A DNA stretch of 64,000 nt from Aedes albopictus (lineage: Eukaryota > Arthropoda > Insecta > Diptera > Culicidae): the NCBI RefSeq assembly GCF_035046485.1, contig NC_085138.1:58385254-58449253 (forward strand). Reading direction: 5' to 3'. Positions within the stretch are counted from its first letter, which is position 1. Each line of letters opens with the position of its first letter. A program made the translations under genes and the position numbers. The notes under the pieces were generated by a model. That model saw only the letters and a program-made list of their open reading frames with translations. It searched no databases and had not been told where the DNA came from. Shown piece after piece: positions 10,267 through 21,256 of this stretch.

Positions 10267-11005
10267 GTAAAAACTTAAAGTATTATTAAGCAAAGTACGT
10301 TTAATAGGCTTGTTGAGAGATACATTTGTGAAAAAATGCCACTTGTTTTGGTGGGATTTGAACCCACGACTTCGTATCGCTAGTCCGGCGCTTCAACCAA
10401 CCAAGCCATAGAACAAGTTACAATTCTGCGGAAGAACTACGATCAGATTGTTTTGGTAGCAAAGTATGTGTCAGTCCAGCTTCAAAATCAACATTAAAAA
10501 ACGTGTGGATCGGACCTGGTGTGATGGTTAGAACACTTGACTATCACGCTGAGGACCTGGGATCGAATCCCACTCCCAACAAACTCACAAAATGTGAGTT
10601 CTTCCTTCGGAAGGGAAGTAAAGCGTGGGTCCCGAGATGAACTAGCCTAGGGCTAAAAATCTCGTTAATACAGATAAAAAAAAAACATAAAAACAATAAC
10701 CGCACACTTGTCGTTTGTAGGCCGCGAGAGTGCGAGAGATTGACATCTAAGAGCCGAAGGAGAGATAAAGTTGTGAAAGACGGACCCAGTTAGGGTGGTG
10801 CTTCGAATCCAGTTTGACTTTCCATTCCGCAGAACCGTAATTTGTGCAGTGGTTTAGTTGTTTAAAGCGACGGACTAGCGATACGGAGTCGTGGTCCCAC
10901 CAAACAAGTTATATTTTTTCACAAATTTATCTCTCAATTTGCCAGGTAAACGTACTTTGCCTAAAAATACTTCAAGTTTTTTACATCTATTTCAGACATA
11001 CTGGC
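10256..11005. repeat. Inverted repeat whose arms contain tRNA-like sequences
   Basis: The left arm (about 10256-10440) and right arm (about 10840-11005) are inverted copies. Each holds a tRNA-like stretch: minus strand in the left arm, plus strand in the right arm. Shared features are a D-arm-like GGTTGGTTGAAGC, the loop CTAGCGA (AGC in the anticodon position) and a B-box-like TGGGTTCAAATCCCA in the left arm. Outside this, both arms share AAAGTACGTTTA and GAGAGATA-type sequence. The spacer holds a Feilai SINE. It could be a MITE formed from two inverted SINE heads or an old palindromic insertion. Confidence 0.6.
10507..10686 (+). mobile_element. Feilai: Feilai-like tRNA-derived SINE, second copy
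   Basis: Collinear with the copy at 4501 through head, body and A-rich tail, with only scattered substitutions. Imperfect flanking duplications (AACATTAAAAA before, AACATAAAAAC after) fit target-primed insertion. It lies between the two arms of the inverted repeat. Confidence 0.9.
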
Positions 11006-11057
11006 CGAGTAGTATTGCCGGAAAAAGGGCAATAAAATCATTGTTAACGAAATAGTC

Positions 11058-11105
11058 GCGCGCTTCTGATTCCGCATTCAACGCTCGCGTCTTCATCACA
11101 CTCGT
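11058..11105 (+). repeat. Isolated fourth copy of the 78-bp unit
   Basis: GCGCGCTTCTGATTCCGCAT and the following 25 bases match unit 2 at 10111. Its place on the other side of the inverted repeat suggests that element was inserted into, or recombined with, the array. Confidence 0.65.
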
Positions 11106-11125
11106 AATAACCTCAAAACATCCTG

Positions 11126-11880
11126 AGGCGGAAGAAGGTAAACTTTTTTGGGGTAATGCAAATATTTGCCAAACGCCTAAAAGTAAGCAGTTTATTGTAA
11201 AATCGTCTGACTTTCGTGAAAATTATGATTTTTCATACAAACATGATATAATAAACTCAAGTTTTACTTGATGTTTTGTTCAATAAAATCTATACCTTTT
11301 AAGCCTTAAGGCTCAAGCATCCGATGCATCAATTCCCGGAAACAGAAAAGCAGTAAATCAAAACAACGACTCTGAAAACGTAATCACTGTAATATACCTA
11401 ATGTAGGATACAGTGAATTCATTTTCGTTGCAAAAATGCTTGATATGAACGAAAAAACTGCTTAATGTTTGATGATGACGATAATTTCAATGACGAATGG
11501 TTCAACGTTAAAAAAAATTACAAGCGCACAGAAATTGGACGCAAACATAAAACTTTAAAAGCCTTCAAAAAGTTCTATGCTATTTCTATACTTCTTACCC
11601 CCTGGCCCGACGTTATATACAATAATACATGGAACTAAACACCTTTCAGATGAAATCATTTCATCTTGCAAAAAGAAAAGTTCTGCAATTTTTACCCTCC
11701 CTGTCTCAGACGTCCACCTGCATAAAACTGTCGATGTGTCTCCAATTTATTAGGTGCTCAACATTTTGATACTACAACTAAATATGAAGTTATTCTCAAA
11801 ATTTCATTGAAACATAAACTTTTACTCCTTTGCCAGCAGTTTGAAATTTTTTGGTAAGCTCCTTAGCCTACGGATTCAAG
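11126..11880. other. No gene recognised
   Basis: AT-rich DNA with no long frame or clear repeat. Confidence 0.4.
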
Positions 11881-12040
11881 GTAAACCAGGAGGAACTTCA
11901 GGGGGAATTCCTTGTAAAGGTGCTGGAAGAATTTCATGTGTAATTGTTGAATTGTTGAGCAAGCGTTACATGGATCGCCTTAGGTAATTCTAGAAGGATT
12001 TTTTAAGTTTTTTTTTCTAGTTTTTATCATTGGGTACTTT
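11881..12040 (+). repeat. Minisatellite A fragment
   Basis: AGGAGGAACTTC, GGGGGAATTCCTTG and CTAGAAGGATT units precede the LOA-derived insertion. The array resumes at 12843. Confidence 0.5.
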
Positions 12041-12048
12041 AACTTATG

Positions 12049-12837
12049 CCCGTGTAGCTGCCGGCTTAGAATAGCACTACGGACCACCTGTTCCGGGGGT
12101 AAAAGTCCACCAAACAGGTAACCCCAATCCAAGGTGTCAGGCGACCCGTGCTGAGGGATGAATGGTTGAGGGGGTTTAAAAGATGCTCGATCTTTAACGG
12201 AGCCCGTAGCGTGGGTAGATCGCCTTTTTGGGATGCGTTGCGGTGATAGATCTACCAAACCGATATCTAGTGTCGTCATATTTTTCAATTTTGGAATATG
12301 TGTTCTGGTAATTCAAGGAATTATAGTATTTAGTCCTTACTACTGGTGTTCTGGTGACTTCCAGTTTTTGAATAAAACTGAGTTTACCAACTTTACTTTG
12401 CATACAGTTAAAAACCTCACCATCTGAGGCTAAACTCAATGCAAAGGAAATCAAATTGGGTTAGGGATCCATGTATGTACTAACTCTTCGAAGACTGGAA
12501 AGCGCTAGTACGCAAGGAACATACTAAAATCCTTATTACTGAACACATGTTCCATTACTGGAATGATGTTGCTGCTAATGTTAAAACCCGGGTCTTACTA
12601 CTGGGGAAAATTTAGCAGTAAAACAAGGGTGATGCTAGGTTTCCGATGCATGGCCAATATCAGTACTCTTGTTTTGTTTTCTAAGAAAACTAAACAAAAA
12701 CTGTATCAAAATCGATACTTAATTGCCCCTCAATGGCAATTGAGTAATGCGACATGCACTACACTAAGGATACGGGTAATGTCACAATAGATCTAAAAAC
12801 TGGTCGCAGTGACAAACCCGAACAGGATTAAAAAAAA
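12049..12837 (+). mobile_element. LOA-derived non-autonomous insertion, copy A
   Basis: About 790 bp flanked by target duplications of AACTTATG (12041-12048, and 12838-12845 after the A run). The 5' end has GGCTTAGAATAGCACTACGG and AAAAGTCCACCAAACAGG. The 3' end has ACTAAGGATACGGGTAATG, then ACTGGTCGCAGTGAC and a poly(A) run. The 5' block matches 20060-20290 and, more weakly, the leader of the decayed LOA element at 53650. No coding capacity remains. Both ends are shared with copy B, so this is a recurrent internally deleted derivative rather than a random truncation. Confidence 0.7.
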
Positions 12838-12842
12838 AACTT

Positions 12843-13800
12843 ATGCTAATTTTACACTTCCTAAAAGGAATTAAAAAAAAACTACAGAAGGGATTCCGTA
12901 ATAAAGTCCTGGAGAATTTCTTTTAGAAACATCTGGGAGATTTCCTGAATGAACTTCTAGTGAAATTTCAGAAAGAACTGCAGGAATTTCAGAATGAGCC
13001 CTCAGAGTAACTGAGAGAAAATTTCCTAGAGGAATTTCGGAAGCAATTCCCAAAGAAATCCCGAAAGCAGTTTGGGGCTGTCCATTAATTACGTAAGGGA
13101 ATTTTTACGATTTTTCTACACCCCCTCCCCCCCTTGTAAGATTTTTTGTATGACAACCCAAAAAATTTTGTATGGCGCGTAAGATTTCTCAAACCCCCCC
13201 TCCACCCATAAACCCTTACGTAATTAATGGACAGCCCCTTTCTTAAAGAATCAATTTCGAAAAGAACTTCTGGAGGATTCCTGCAAGAGGTTCTTGGAAA
13301 AATCCTGGAAGGAGTTACCAGAGGAATCATGGAAGGACTTGTCAATTAAATCCCGGAAGAAGTTTTTGGAGGAGTCCTGGAAGGCGATTCTGAAAAACCC
13401 TGGAAACGGTTCCGGAAAAAATCTCAGAAGATTATCACTGAGATATCCCGGAAGGAGTTTCCTAAATAACCCCGGAAGAAGTTCCTGATGGAATTCCGAA
13501 GGACGTTCTTAGAGAAAGAATCCAGGAAACAGTTCCTGCATAAATCCTGGGAGCAGTTCAAAAATCCTGGAAGAAAATACCGAAGCAATCCCGGAACAAG
13601 TTTAAGAAAGAATCCCGGAAGTAGTTTTTGAATTAATCTCGGAAGAGGCTCTTGGCAGAATCCCGGAAGGAGTTCCTGGTGGAATGCCCACAGAAATCCC
13701 GGAGAGAGTTCTTGTAGCAATCCTTGAAGTGATTCATGAAGGAATCCAAGAAGGAGTCCTTGTAGGAAACCGGGAAAAAATTCTTAGAGGAATATCCGAG
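12843..13800 (+). repeat. Minisatellite A array
   Basis: Degenerate TCCCGGAAG, GAGTTCCTG and AGGAATC units. A MITE at 13074-13238 interrupts the array. Frames through it give meaningless Lys/Glu/Ser-rich or Phe/Leu/Pro-rich repeats. Confidence 0.8.
13074..13238. mobile_element. 165-bp MITE with 26-bp TIRs
   Basis: Terminal inverted repeats begin GGGGCTGTCCATTAATTACG and end with the exact reverse complement. TTT lies on both outer sides, a possible 3-bp duplication. The interior has C-rich runs and two ATTTTTTGTATG-like blocks. It sits wholly inside minisatellite A. A GTCACGCTTTTAGGGGG segment at 38040 looks loosely related. Confidence 0.85.
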
Positions 13801-14391
13801 GCCGCGATTACCGCAGCATCGAGTCTACTTAGCCTACCTGGTATATCATTTTCTTGACAATTGTGCTGTTGAGCTATAACAGTTTTGCGTATTTTTTACA
13901 TCTTTTTAGTCTTTGTTTTATGTGATGTAAACTATCTCAATAATTCAGCCATTACTTATACTGTATATGTGTATATGTGCAAACAAACTTTTGTTTGCGT
14001 TGCCTCTGCGAGTTACCGCAACAAGTGAACAAAAGGTGGACGAAAACCGTAACACATGAAAAAGTTTTATCTGTCGCATATTTTTTATTTCCGCTTTATC
14101 TAGGTAGTCAAAGCTATAAATAGAAAGACAAATACTAGTTCTTTCAAATAAGGAAAAATAATTATTGTTGAGCCATTTGTATAGAAAATTTCACTTTTTT
14201 GCGCTCCGTCTCGAGAGGGATATAAGTAAGTGTAGGCTCTAAAAATCCGTAAATAGTGTTCAATTAATTCCACCTACAATTTCTCCATAACGTTTCCAAA
14301 AATGCTTACAGAACTTGGTGACTGGAGTTGAAGTTGAACCTTGAGCAGTGGTTCTAATTATTTGAATCAGGAACTAGTTAGATTTTTCAGG
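13801..14391. other. No gene recognised; ends in a candidate splice acceptor
   Basis: Mostly single-copy in appearance. Near the right end it contains a possible branch point (TTCTAAT at about 14352) and a pyrimidine-ending acceptor TTTTTCAG at 14384-14391. Confidence 0.35.
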
Positions 14392-14462
14392 GAAACCAAA
14401 CAAATCAACAATAACCGGAATCGAATATATAATGGGGAACTCCTGCTTCAAGTGCTTCCGGG
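14392..14462 (+). CDS. Candidate first coding exon, N-myristoylation-like start
   Basis: A 71-base segment lies between an acceptor-like TTTTTCAG and a donor-like GG|GTAAAT. It has about 40 bases of possible 5' UTR and an ATG at 14432. The frame reads MGNSCFKCFR and splits a Gly codon at the donor. Gly2 with Ser at position 4-5 and nearby Cys is the pattern of proteins that are N-myristoylated and palmitoylated for membrane anchoring. Without splicing the frame runs 54 codons to a TAG near 14595. I do not recognise the gene, and no second exon was found in the window. Splice-like signals occur by chance, so this is only a candidate. Confidence 0.3.
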
Positions 14463-14688
14463 GTAAATCTCCTGCGCAATACGTAGGGAAAATCCGCCGA
14501 AGGACTAGCAGCAGCGTTCGGTGCGTTTCGCGGCAACATAGCAAAACAGAAGCCATGTCGTTTTCGTTACCTTTACTCAACATGCATACTTATTAGGAGC
14601 CAGCCTAGCCAGCAGATATCTTCCGGCGAACGAGACTACAATGCAATGAAGTCGGTGTTGCCCCAGTATAAATACCCTTGTAAAAGTA

Positions 14689-15620
14689 AAGCCTGTATCC
14701 GCAATAATCGGGACACAGAAACACAGCTGTACATTAAAATTGCTTAAATTTTGTCAAATAACATCTTAAGGTGTGTTCACTTCACCTACAACATTTCATG
14801 TAAATCGGTTCAGTACTTTTTGATGTAGCAATGAAAGAGTAAAATGTGCGCCATTGAATTTTGTACAGCCCCTAGTTTTGCTTGTCAGCGCTGTAACTTT
14901 TGAATTTGGCAAAGGAAATGGCTGAAATTTTGAACACAAACCTCTCAATTTACATTTGTTGCATAGGCAAAATTTCAAAAAAATCGATGCACTAACAAAA
15001 ATATTATAGTCGAAACATGTATTGGGACTGAACGTGATTTTGGCCCCTCATACAGCAATTAGTCAGCACCCTTTATTGTTTCGATTGTACTATTGAAAGT
15101 ACTATAGCAATAATCATCAAATTTTGCAGGCATAATTTACACATAACCAACTAGCTTCTGTGAAAATTTCATGTAAATTGGCAGATAAATTCAAAAGTTA
15201 TGCAAAGGCAGACATCGCACATGAAAAACACGAAACATTTTCACTAACACTCACCCCTGTGAACTCCAGTAGCTTTCAAACCAATTGATCAAAGTTGATG
15301 AAATTTTGCAAGAAAGTGTCTCTATAAGTATCATAACTGCTAACGAAATTTCATAATTATCATCACAGAACTTTGAACTGTAGCGTAAATGATTCATCTG
15401 GTGTGCGAATGAAAATTGATCATGATTGTACAAAATGCTTAAACCCACGTCTGTTTGTTTTCCATCCACAGTTAAAAGTAATGCATCGATTTTTATGAAA
15501 TTTTGCACAAATAATGAACATACACCAAAGAGTTCTCAGTCTATTATTTGACCAATTTTACCGATTCATTACAGAGCTACTGACGTACTTCTGTGTCCCG
15601 ATTATTGCGGATACAGGCTT
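14689..15620. mobile_element. 932-bp DNA element, TA target site
   Basis: Terminal inverted repeats of about 30 bp start AAGCCTGTATCCGCAATAAT and end with its reverse complement; TA lies at 14687-14688 and 15621-15622. The interior is AT-rich and repeats phrases such as AAATTTTG and TCATGTAAAT near both ends. No transposase frame is visible. It is a non-autonomous element, probably Tc1/mariner-like judging by the TA site. Confidence 0.85.
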
Positions 15621-15622
15621 TA

Positions 15623-17795
15623 TGATGGTTGAGGACTCCACTAATAAGAACGAACGCACACCTCGGTGCGGTGGATAAAGTGGTGACCAGGATAAAGGGA
15701 ACCGATTGTGAATCGCGGAAGGAGCTTAAGTGGCATAACTCACGCAATTTGGCTAATGGCTTTTTGTGTCGCTATGGAGCCGAATGTGGGACACGGCCTA
15801 TAAAATGTTGAAACGGATAGTGGTGTTAAGGAGGTGCTATTTTCGTGAGTTTTCTTGAGGATATCATAGTTTATGGTCAGATTATTATTCGGAATGAATG
15901 ATTATGGGTCCTTTGCAATTTGGAATGAAGAAATTTTCTAAGCTAGATAGTTCTTTGGAAACGAACGGAATAATTCCGCCAAAACGGAAGCACCAAATGA
16001 TAAAAGGCGTATTTGCAAAATTCTTATGTGTGATAAGAATGAATTCTTTTAGTTCAGTCGAGAAAGAAAACCTGATACCTTCGAATATGTATGTACATGC
16101 CTTCCATGAACAATCGTGTTCGTACTAGGAAATAGAAGTTTCCTGATTTTCAATTTATAAAGAGGTGAGTTGGGATACATAGCTTCTATATATGTCCTAA
16201 CAGCAAATTCGGCACCGAAAGCATTTCATTAATGTCGTTGGCCTATTTGTTTCTATGCTTTGCTCCATTTTCCACAACAAAAGGCACACGTATGAATGTC
16301 TTCGTGGGCCCAGAAGTGCTTATGAATGAATTGCGGAACTAAGTTTTCCAGCAGCATGGCGCCACCAGTATAGGTGATGATGACGACGGCGACGACGAAA
16401 ACAGACCAACCGGGCACACTACCAGAAAATCATCGTCATCGCACAGTTAGTCATGAAAGGCATTATGAAAGGGAACTGGATGGCTGTCCTTCCAAGGATC
16501 CGGTACATTTCCTGCAAGCTTCTTCGCCGTAGGAATAATGTTGCGCGAAAATGCGTGTTCCACGCATTTGATGCGAGGATAACGTGCCCTACACGGGCAA
16601 CCAGCATGAGAGGGCACATCGGTTTTTTATGGTGATGAGAAATCTAAAATTTGCATAAACGGCCAGGTCCACATGTTGCAGGCAGAGTGGTGAACGACTA
16701 AGCCTGATGATGGTGGTGATGTTGATGACGGGTTATGGGCCCATGAAAGTAGGCAACACATTGAGGGATTTATGAGGTATAATGTGTGAGTTGGGACGTG
16801 CAATTTGCATTTAAGGAAATAGATTCAGGTCACTGGGTTCTCTTGGTTGAGAAACAGAAGGCAATGAAATGCCATCTTAAATTCATCGATAAACTTCTTC
16901 CAAATCCAACCGAAAGACTTTCCAAATTTTTCCACTGCCTCAAACGAATATTTCTGTCGCAATTTTCACCTCCATTAACTTGAGTTTCGATTGCTTCCTT
17001 CTCATCTTGTCCATTATGTAATGGAAGTTTATCATAAATAATTTATTTATGGAAATTTATTTCTCAGTTTTTTTTTCTTTCGTGCTAACAAAAGTTGCAC
17101 ACATTGAGCTCACTGTCTACGATCAGCCACCAGCCAGCAGCAGCGAAACAGCTTCCCAAAGACCAAATTTTGAGCGCAGAGAGTAGGAAAGTAAAATTGA
17201 TCGTTACTATCCTCCGTGGATCCATTGCCGCCGCGCCGGTTAGGTGGTGGGGTGTATGATTCTATCCATATCGTTCGCCTCCCAGCTGGCTGGCCGGGGC
17301 CCGGCCGGTATTCCAAATTACCGACAGTAATAAATTTTCAAATGAAACTTTTCCACCCGGCAGGTGTTGTGCTCGAGTGTGTGCAGATAGTCCCTCCAGT
17401 ACCCCGAGCAATTGCTTTGCTTTCGATAGAAGTTTATCTGGTGTGTTGAAAGGAGTTTTCATGTCGATAGATGAAGCATCGTTAATTTTGTAGAATTTCC
17501 TTGGAGAATGAAACAATGTCGAATACAGAGATAAGTTGATTGATATTTTTGATCGAATAAATTTCTGTATGATTTATCAACAATCGTCGATTTATAGCTT
17601 AATTGAGACACGGTTACCTTTTGAAACTTCCAAAATAATAAACTTAACGATAAAAAACCGTTTCTTACAATTTAATATTACGCTGGTATCTCTTTTTATG
17701 CACATGGCTGGGACTGCATAAATTAAAAATGTGCATAAATTAAAAAAAAGGCATAACAGAGAAACATTTATGCATAAATTAAGTTTGGGCTTTAA
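15623..17795. other. No gene recognised, mostly non-repetitive
   Basis: About 2.2 kb with no terminal repeats. GAC/GAT-rich stretches at 16376-16400 and 16705-16735 are simple-sequence-like. 17100-17450 is GC-richer and may be conserved non-coding DNA. Short frames on both strands of 16419-16635 and 17110-17516 match nothing I know. Confidence 0.4.
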
Positions 17796-18128
17796 GGCGA
17801 AACTGGAAGCATTTCCTCACTTTTTGGTTTTTGATTTTTTTTATTAAATAACGGAGCAATATTTTCAAAATCGGTTTTCGTACACAGTTAGAGGAAGGAT
17901 AAAGGTATCTTCTGATTTTTTTTCAGTTTTAGGGAAACCATTTTTGAATGAAATTTCAAAAAAGTATGGTTTTTGCCAGATTGGTTAATGTTTTACACCT
18001 GAAAAAAATCCAGGAGATAGCTCGATCCTTCCTCTAACTGTGTATGAAAACCGATTTTGAAAAAATGGCTTTGTTATTTAATAAAAAATCAAAAACCAAA
18101 AAAATGAGAAAATGCGTCCAGTTTCGCC
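17796..18128. mobile_element. 333-bp fold-back MITE
   Basis: The two halves are inverted copies over about 140 bases each. Ends are GGCGAAACTGGA and TCCAGTTTCGCC; inner arms share CACAGTTAGAGGAAGGAT-type sequence. The 65-base centre is unique. No target duplication was identified. Confidence 0.75.
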
Positions 18129-18164
18129 AATGAGGGAATCCAGTTTGCGAGAACAGGTCTTGCT

Positions 18165-18258
18165 CCTGGGCATTTGAGGAGAGACTAAGGGGGTTTCTAG
18201 AAAGTCCTCGGAGAGCCCAAAAAAGGGGGTTCCAAGGGGCGTCAGGGGAGTTTTAAGG
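18165..18258 (+). repeat. Minisatellite B fragment
   Basis: G-rich degenerate units such as GGGGGTTTC, GGGGTTCCAAGGGGCG and AGTTTTAAGGGGG, cut by the MITE at 18259. Confidence 0.55.
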
Positions 18259-18443
18259 GGGTAATCCTCGCTGAAACAAAGCCGCCATTTGCATAAAGTC
18301 TTGGATTATTATTTTTTCTTGCTTATTCGCTAGAAAATGTTAAAAAGTATTCATCAATTTAACCCTACCAAAGTTGTTTTCATCCTTTTTCTCACTTTCC
18401 AGACTTTATGTAAATGGCGGCCTGGTTTCAGCGAGAATTACCC
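18259..18443. mobile_element. 185-bp MITE with about 45-bp TIRs
   Basis: The left arm runs GGGTAATCCTCGCTGAAAC, then GCCGCCATTTGCATAAAGTC. The right arm is the near-perfect inverse ending GAGAATTACCC. The interior is AT-rich. The left flank is minisatellite B. Confidence 0.8.
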
Positions 18444-18512
18444 TGCGTTCTGTCAAGATTTGTTAGCATTTTAATCAGATTAAGGGGAACTCTGGTGCAT
18501 TTCAATAGTATT

Positions 18513-18900
18513 GATGGAATAACGACCGTTTGGATGGTAATTAGCAATTACAGGCGCATTTTCGGTCATCGGGTTACTTATAAAACAACGGTTTTAATTA
18601 TAGCCGACGTTTCGAGCATTTATTCACTCATCTTCAGGGCAAACTACAATTTACATACAAAGTTTAAGTAGTCAAGTCATTTGTTACATAAAACATAAAA
18701 TTACTCACATTAAAGGTTGTTTTTAGGTCAAGTGGGTTTGAACATGGACAATTTGAACGGTTGACAACATTACACTGAAGTTATAATCACACATATAAAT
18801 TTCGGACCTAATGACTTGATTCACCTCACGTCGGCTATAATTAAAACCGTTGTTTTATAAGTAACCCGATGACCGAAAACGCGCCTGTAATTGCTAATTA
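18513..18900 (-). mobile_element. Penelope-like remnant with inverted ends and hammerhead-like motif
   Basis: The insertion is bounded by identical 15-bp duplications CATTTCAATAGTATT (18498-18512 and 18901-18915). The ends carry inverted repeats of about 70 bp containing GCAATTACAGGCGC and ACAACGGTTTTAATTATAG. On the minus strand, 18603-18640 reads CTGAAGA, a 5-bp stem GAGTG/TGCTC with loop AATAAA, then GAAAC and GTC. This is the CUGANGA...GAAA core of hammerhead ribozymes, which are known from Penelope-like elements. No reverse transcriptase remains. Confidence 0.55.
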
Positions 18901-18915
18901 CATTTCAATAGTATT

Positions 18916-19465
18916 CAGAGGATTTCATGGACATTTCAAGGGGCATTAAAGGTGATTCAAGGGATCTCAGGATCCTATAAAGGGCGTTGAAAGGTATTTC
19001 AGAGTCATTCAAAAGAGTTTCAAGGTGTTTCATGAACATTTTAAGGGCGTGGCTAGAGGTTTTAGGAGCATTTGATAGCATTTCAGAGACGTTTCAATGG
19101 GTTTTCAAGTGCGTTTCAGGGGTTCAAAAACCTATTAAAGGCGTCCAACTGGGTTTCAGAGGCATGATTATGATGATTTCAAGGGCATTTCAATAAGATT
19201 ACGGAAGTTTCAGCGGCATTTCGAGGCATTTTAGGTCAGGGTTGTATCAGGGGGTTTCAAGAACACCTTTTAATCATAGGGTATTTCAGGGGCGTTTCAA
19301 AAGATATTATGATGGTTCTTCAAACATATTTTGAATCCCGCCGAAACTTCCTGAAATGCCACCAAAATCGCCCTTAAACCCTCTCTGACCCCATGTAACG
19401 CATCAGAGACCCTTCGAGACTTACTGAGACTTACTGAAATGCCTCTGGAGCCCCCTTAAAAACAG
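18916..19465 (+). repeat. Minisatellite B with internal polarity switch
   Basis: 18916-19320 is built of G-rich units (TTTCAAGGG, GGCGTTTCA, AGGGGTTTCA). From about 19330 the polarity flips to C-rich units (CCTGAAATGCC, GCCCTTAAACCC) with a distinctive CCCCATGTAACGCATCAGAG phrase. The same flip and phrase occur at 28580 and 32150. Confidence 0.75.
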
Positions 19466-20048
19466 ACTTGTTAGAATCCCAAAATGGCCGCCACAATGGC
19501 CGATTTTGGCACCTACTCGCGATTTCGAGGGCACATGTCGAGTTTCGTAATTTCGCCGGTGTGGATGTGTTTTTTCTTCCGTTTTCTTTTTTTCGTTTAA
19601 ATCGTTTTACGTTTTTTTACCCGGACCGCCAATTTTTTTTTTATGTATTTTAAACATTTTTTGCAAAGTTCCGATGACTCTGGGCTGGACATAATAAATA
19701 CATGTTCATTTATACAATAAATAAAAAAAAACTCGTTTGATTTTATTTACGTTTAACTCGTTTCACGCGTTTTTTTTTAAATTTTTGTTTATTTTTTTAT
19801 TTTTTTTTTATTTTTTTTTCAGATAAATTCAAGCCTAGCTTTACCAAACACCGTATGTAACAAATGTAAACACAAAACAGATTTTCACATGAGGCGCTGA
19901 AATTTGTTTAGGACTACTTGTATCATTCACATTTGGGCATAATTTGTGAAAAAAAAAATACCAGGATTTTTACGTTTCCAAAATGCTCAATGTATGAGTT
20001 ACTATGGGAACAGCGAACTTCCCCTTCGATAAAGTAAGGCTCGAATTA
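19466..20048. other. AT-rich, no gene; short GGCCGCCACAATGGCCGA motif
   Basis: ATGGCCGCCACAATGGCCGA at 19484-19503 recurs with changes at 29704-29723. The rest is T-rich low complexity. Confidence 0.4.
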
Positions 20049-20346
20049 AGATTAAGATTGCCCGTGTAGTTTCCGGCTTAGAATAGCACTACGTACCTCC
20101 TGCTGCGGGGGTAAAAGTCCACCAAACAGGGAACCCCAATCCAATGTTTCAGGCGACCCGTGCTGAGGGATTTGAAGGGGTTTAAAACATGTTCGATCTT
20201 TAACGGAGCCCGTAACGTGGGTAGATCTCCCTTTTGGATTGCGTTACGGAGTAAGATCTATCAAACTGAACCTTGGTGACATCCAACTTGTTAAGCTAGG
20301 GTAATGCGTTTTGGTAATAAGGATTCATGGTACAAAGCCCTTGTTA

Positions 20347-21256
20347 GAGTAAGGTGAAGCAAAAGTTCGACCCTAGTTGAAAATTCAATTTTTTTCAAAA
20401 AGTCGAAGCAGATGAAAATAAATGAATACCGTGTGGTGATTCTGCCATCCATAAGCTAAAATTTTGCTGAACAAAGTTACGCCAAATGTCTTATCAGTTT
20501 TGAGTTACAATACTGTTTGTATGTGTGCGTCTTATTCGAACTTTTGCCCCACCACTGGGGCAAAAGTTCGAATCTAGTGTTTGTGGACATTTCGCTAACC
20601 GTAGCACACTATTTTGACACTTTGGTAATAGGAATACTTGAAACCACTCAATATTTGATGTTGGAACTGGAATACACTTTAAAGTTCAATCTAGATTTCA
20701 CCCAAATCAGGGTTAAATTCACTACACCAAAAATTAGAAGTTTTCCTCCAAATCCAGATGAAACAACATTTTTTTCAACTTTGATCGAATTTTCTCACTA
20801 ATTCCATCTTTTTTAGAGATAATATGTACATTTTGCAGTATCTTAGGTTTTTACTTAAAGTTGCGACATGACTCGAACTCTTGCCCCACAATTCGAACTT
20901 TTGCCCCACTATGTGTAAAATATGATTTCCAAATCTTTTTTGCAAAATGTTATAGATGCTAAAGCATCTTCAAAATATACCTAGTTACGCCCCAGAATAA
21001 AATACCGAATTCGATTTCATTATAATTCCATTCCATGCGTTGAAAGGATCATCACATATTACAATTTTTTGATCAAAAACCAACATTTTGTCATAACTTT
21101 TCGAAATATTGATCAATTTTCATAATTTTTGGAGTGAAAGACTCTTTTTTAAAAAGGCTTCGAACAACCTTGACACCCGAAAGAAATAATTTGAATTGAG
21201 CACACAAACTTCAAAAGAAACTCTTGCCCCACTCGAACTTTTGCCCCACTTTACTC
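20347..21256. mobile_element. 910-bp TA-flanked element with reiterated terminal motif
   Basis: Ends are GAGTAAGGTGAAGCAAAAGT... and the inverse of GAGTAAAGTGGGGCAAAAGT, with TA at 20345-20346 and 21257-21258. The terminal phrase GGGGCAAAAGTTCGA recurs inside in both orientations: at 20536-20574 it forms two 17-base arms with a 4-base spacer, and near 20873-20910 and 21220-21250 it is repeated directly. A 94-codon frame (20517-20801) spans one palindrome and looks non-coding. Reiterated subterminal motifs often bind transposase. Confidence 0.8.

Noticed and set aside
10335..10420. Functional tRNA on the minus strand
   Set aside because: The acceptor stem does not close properly and an inverted relative lies 0.5 kb away in the same element.
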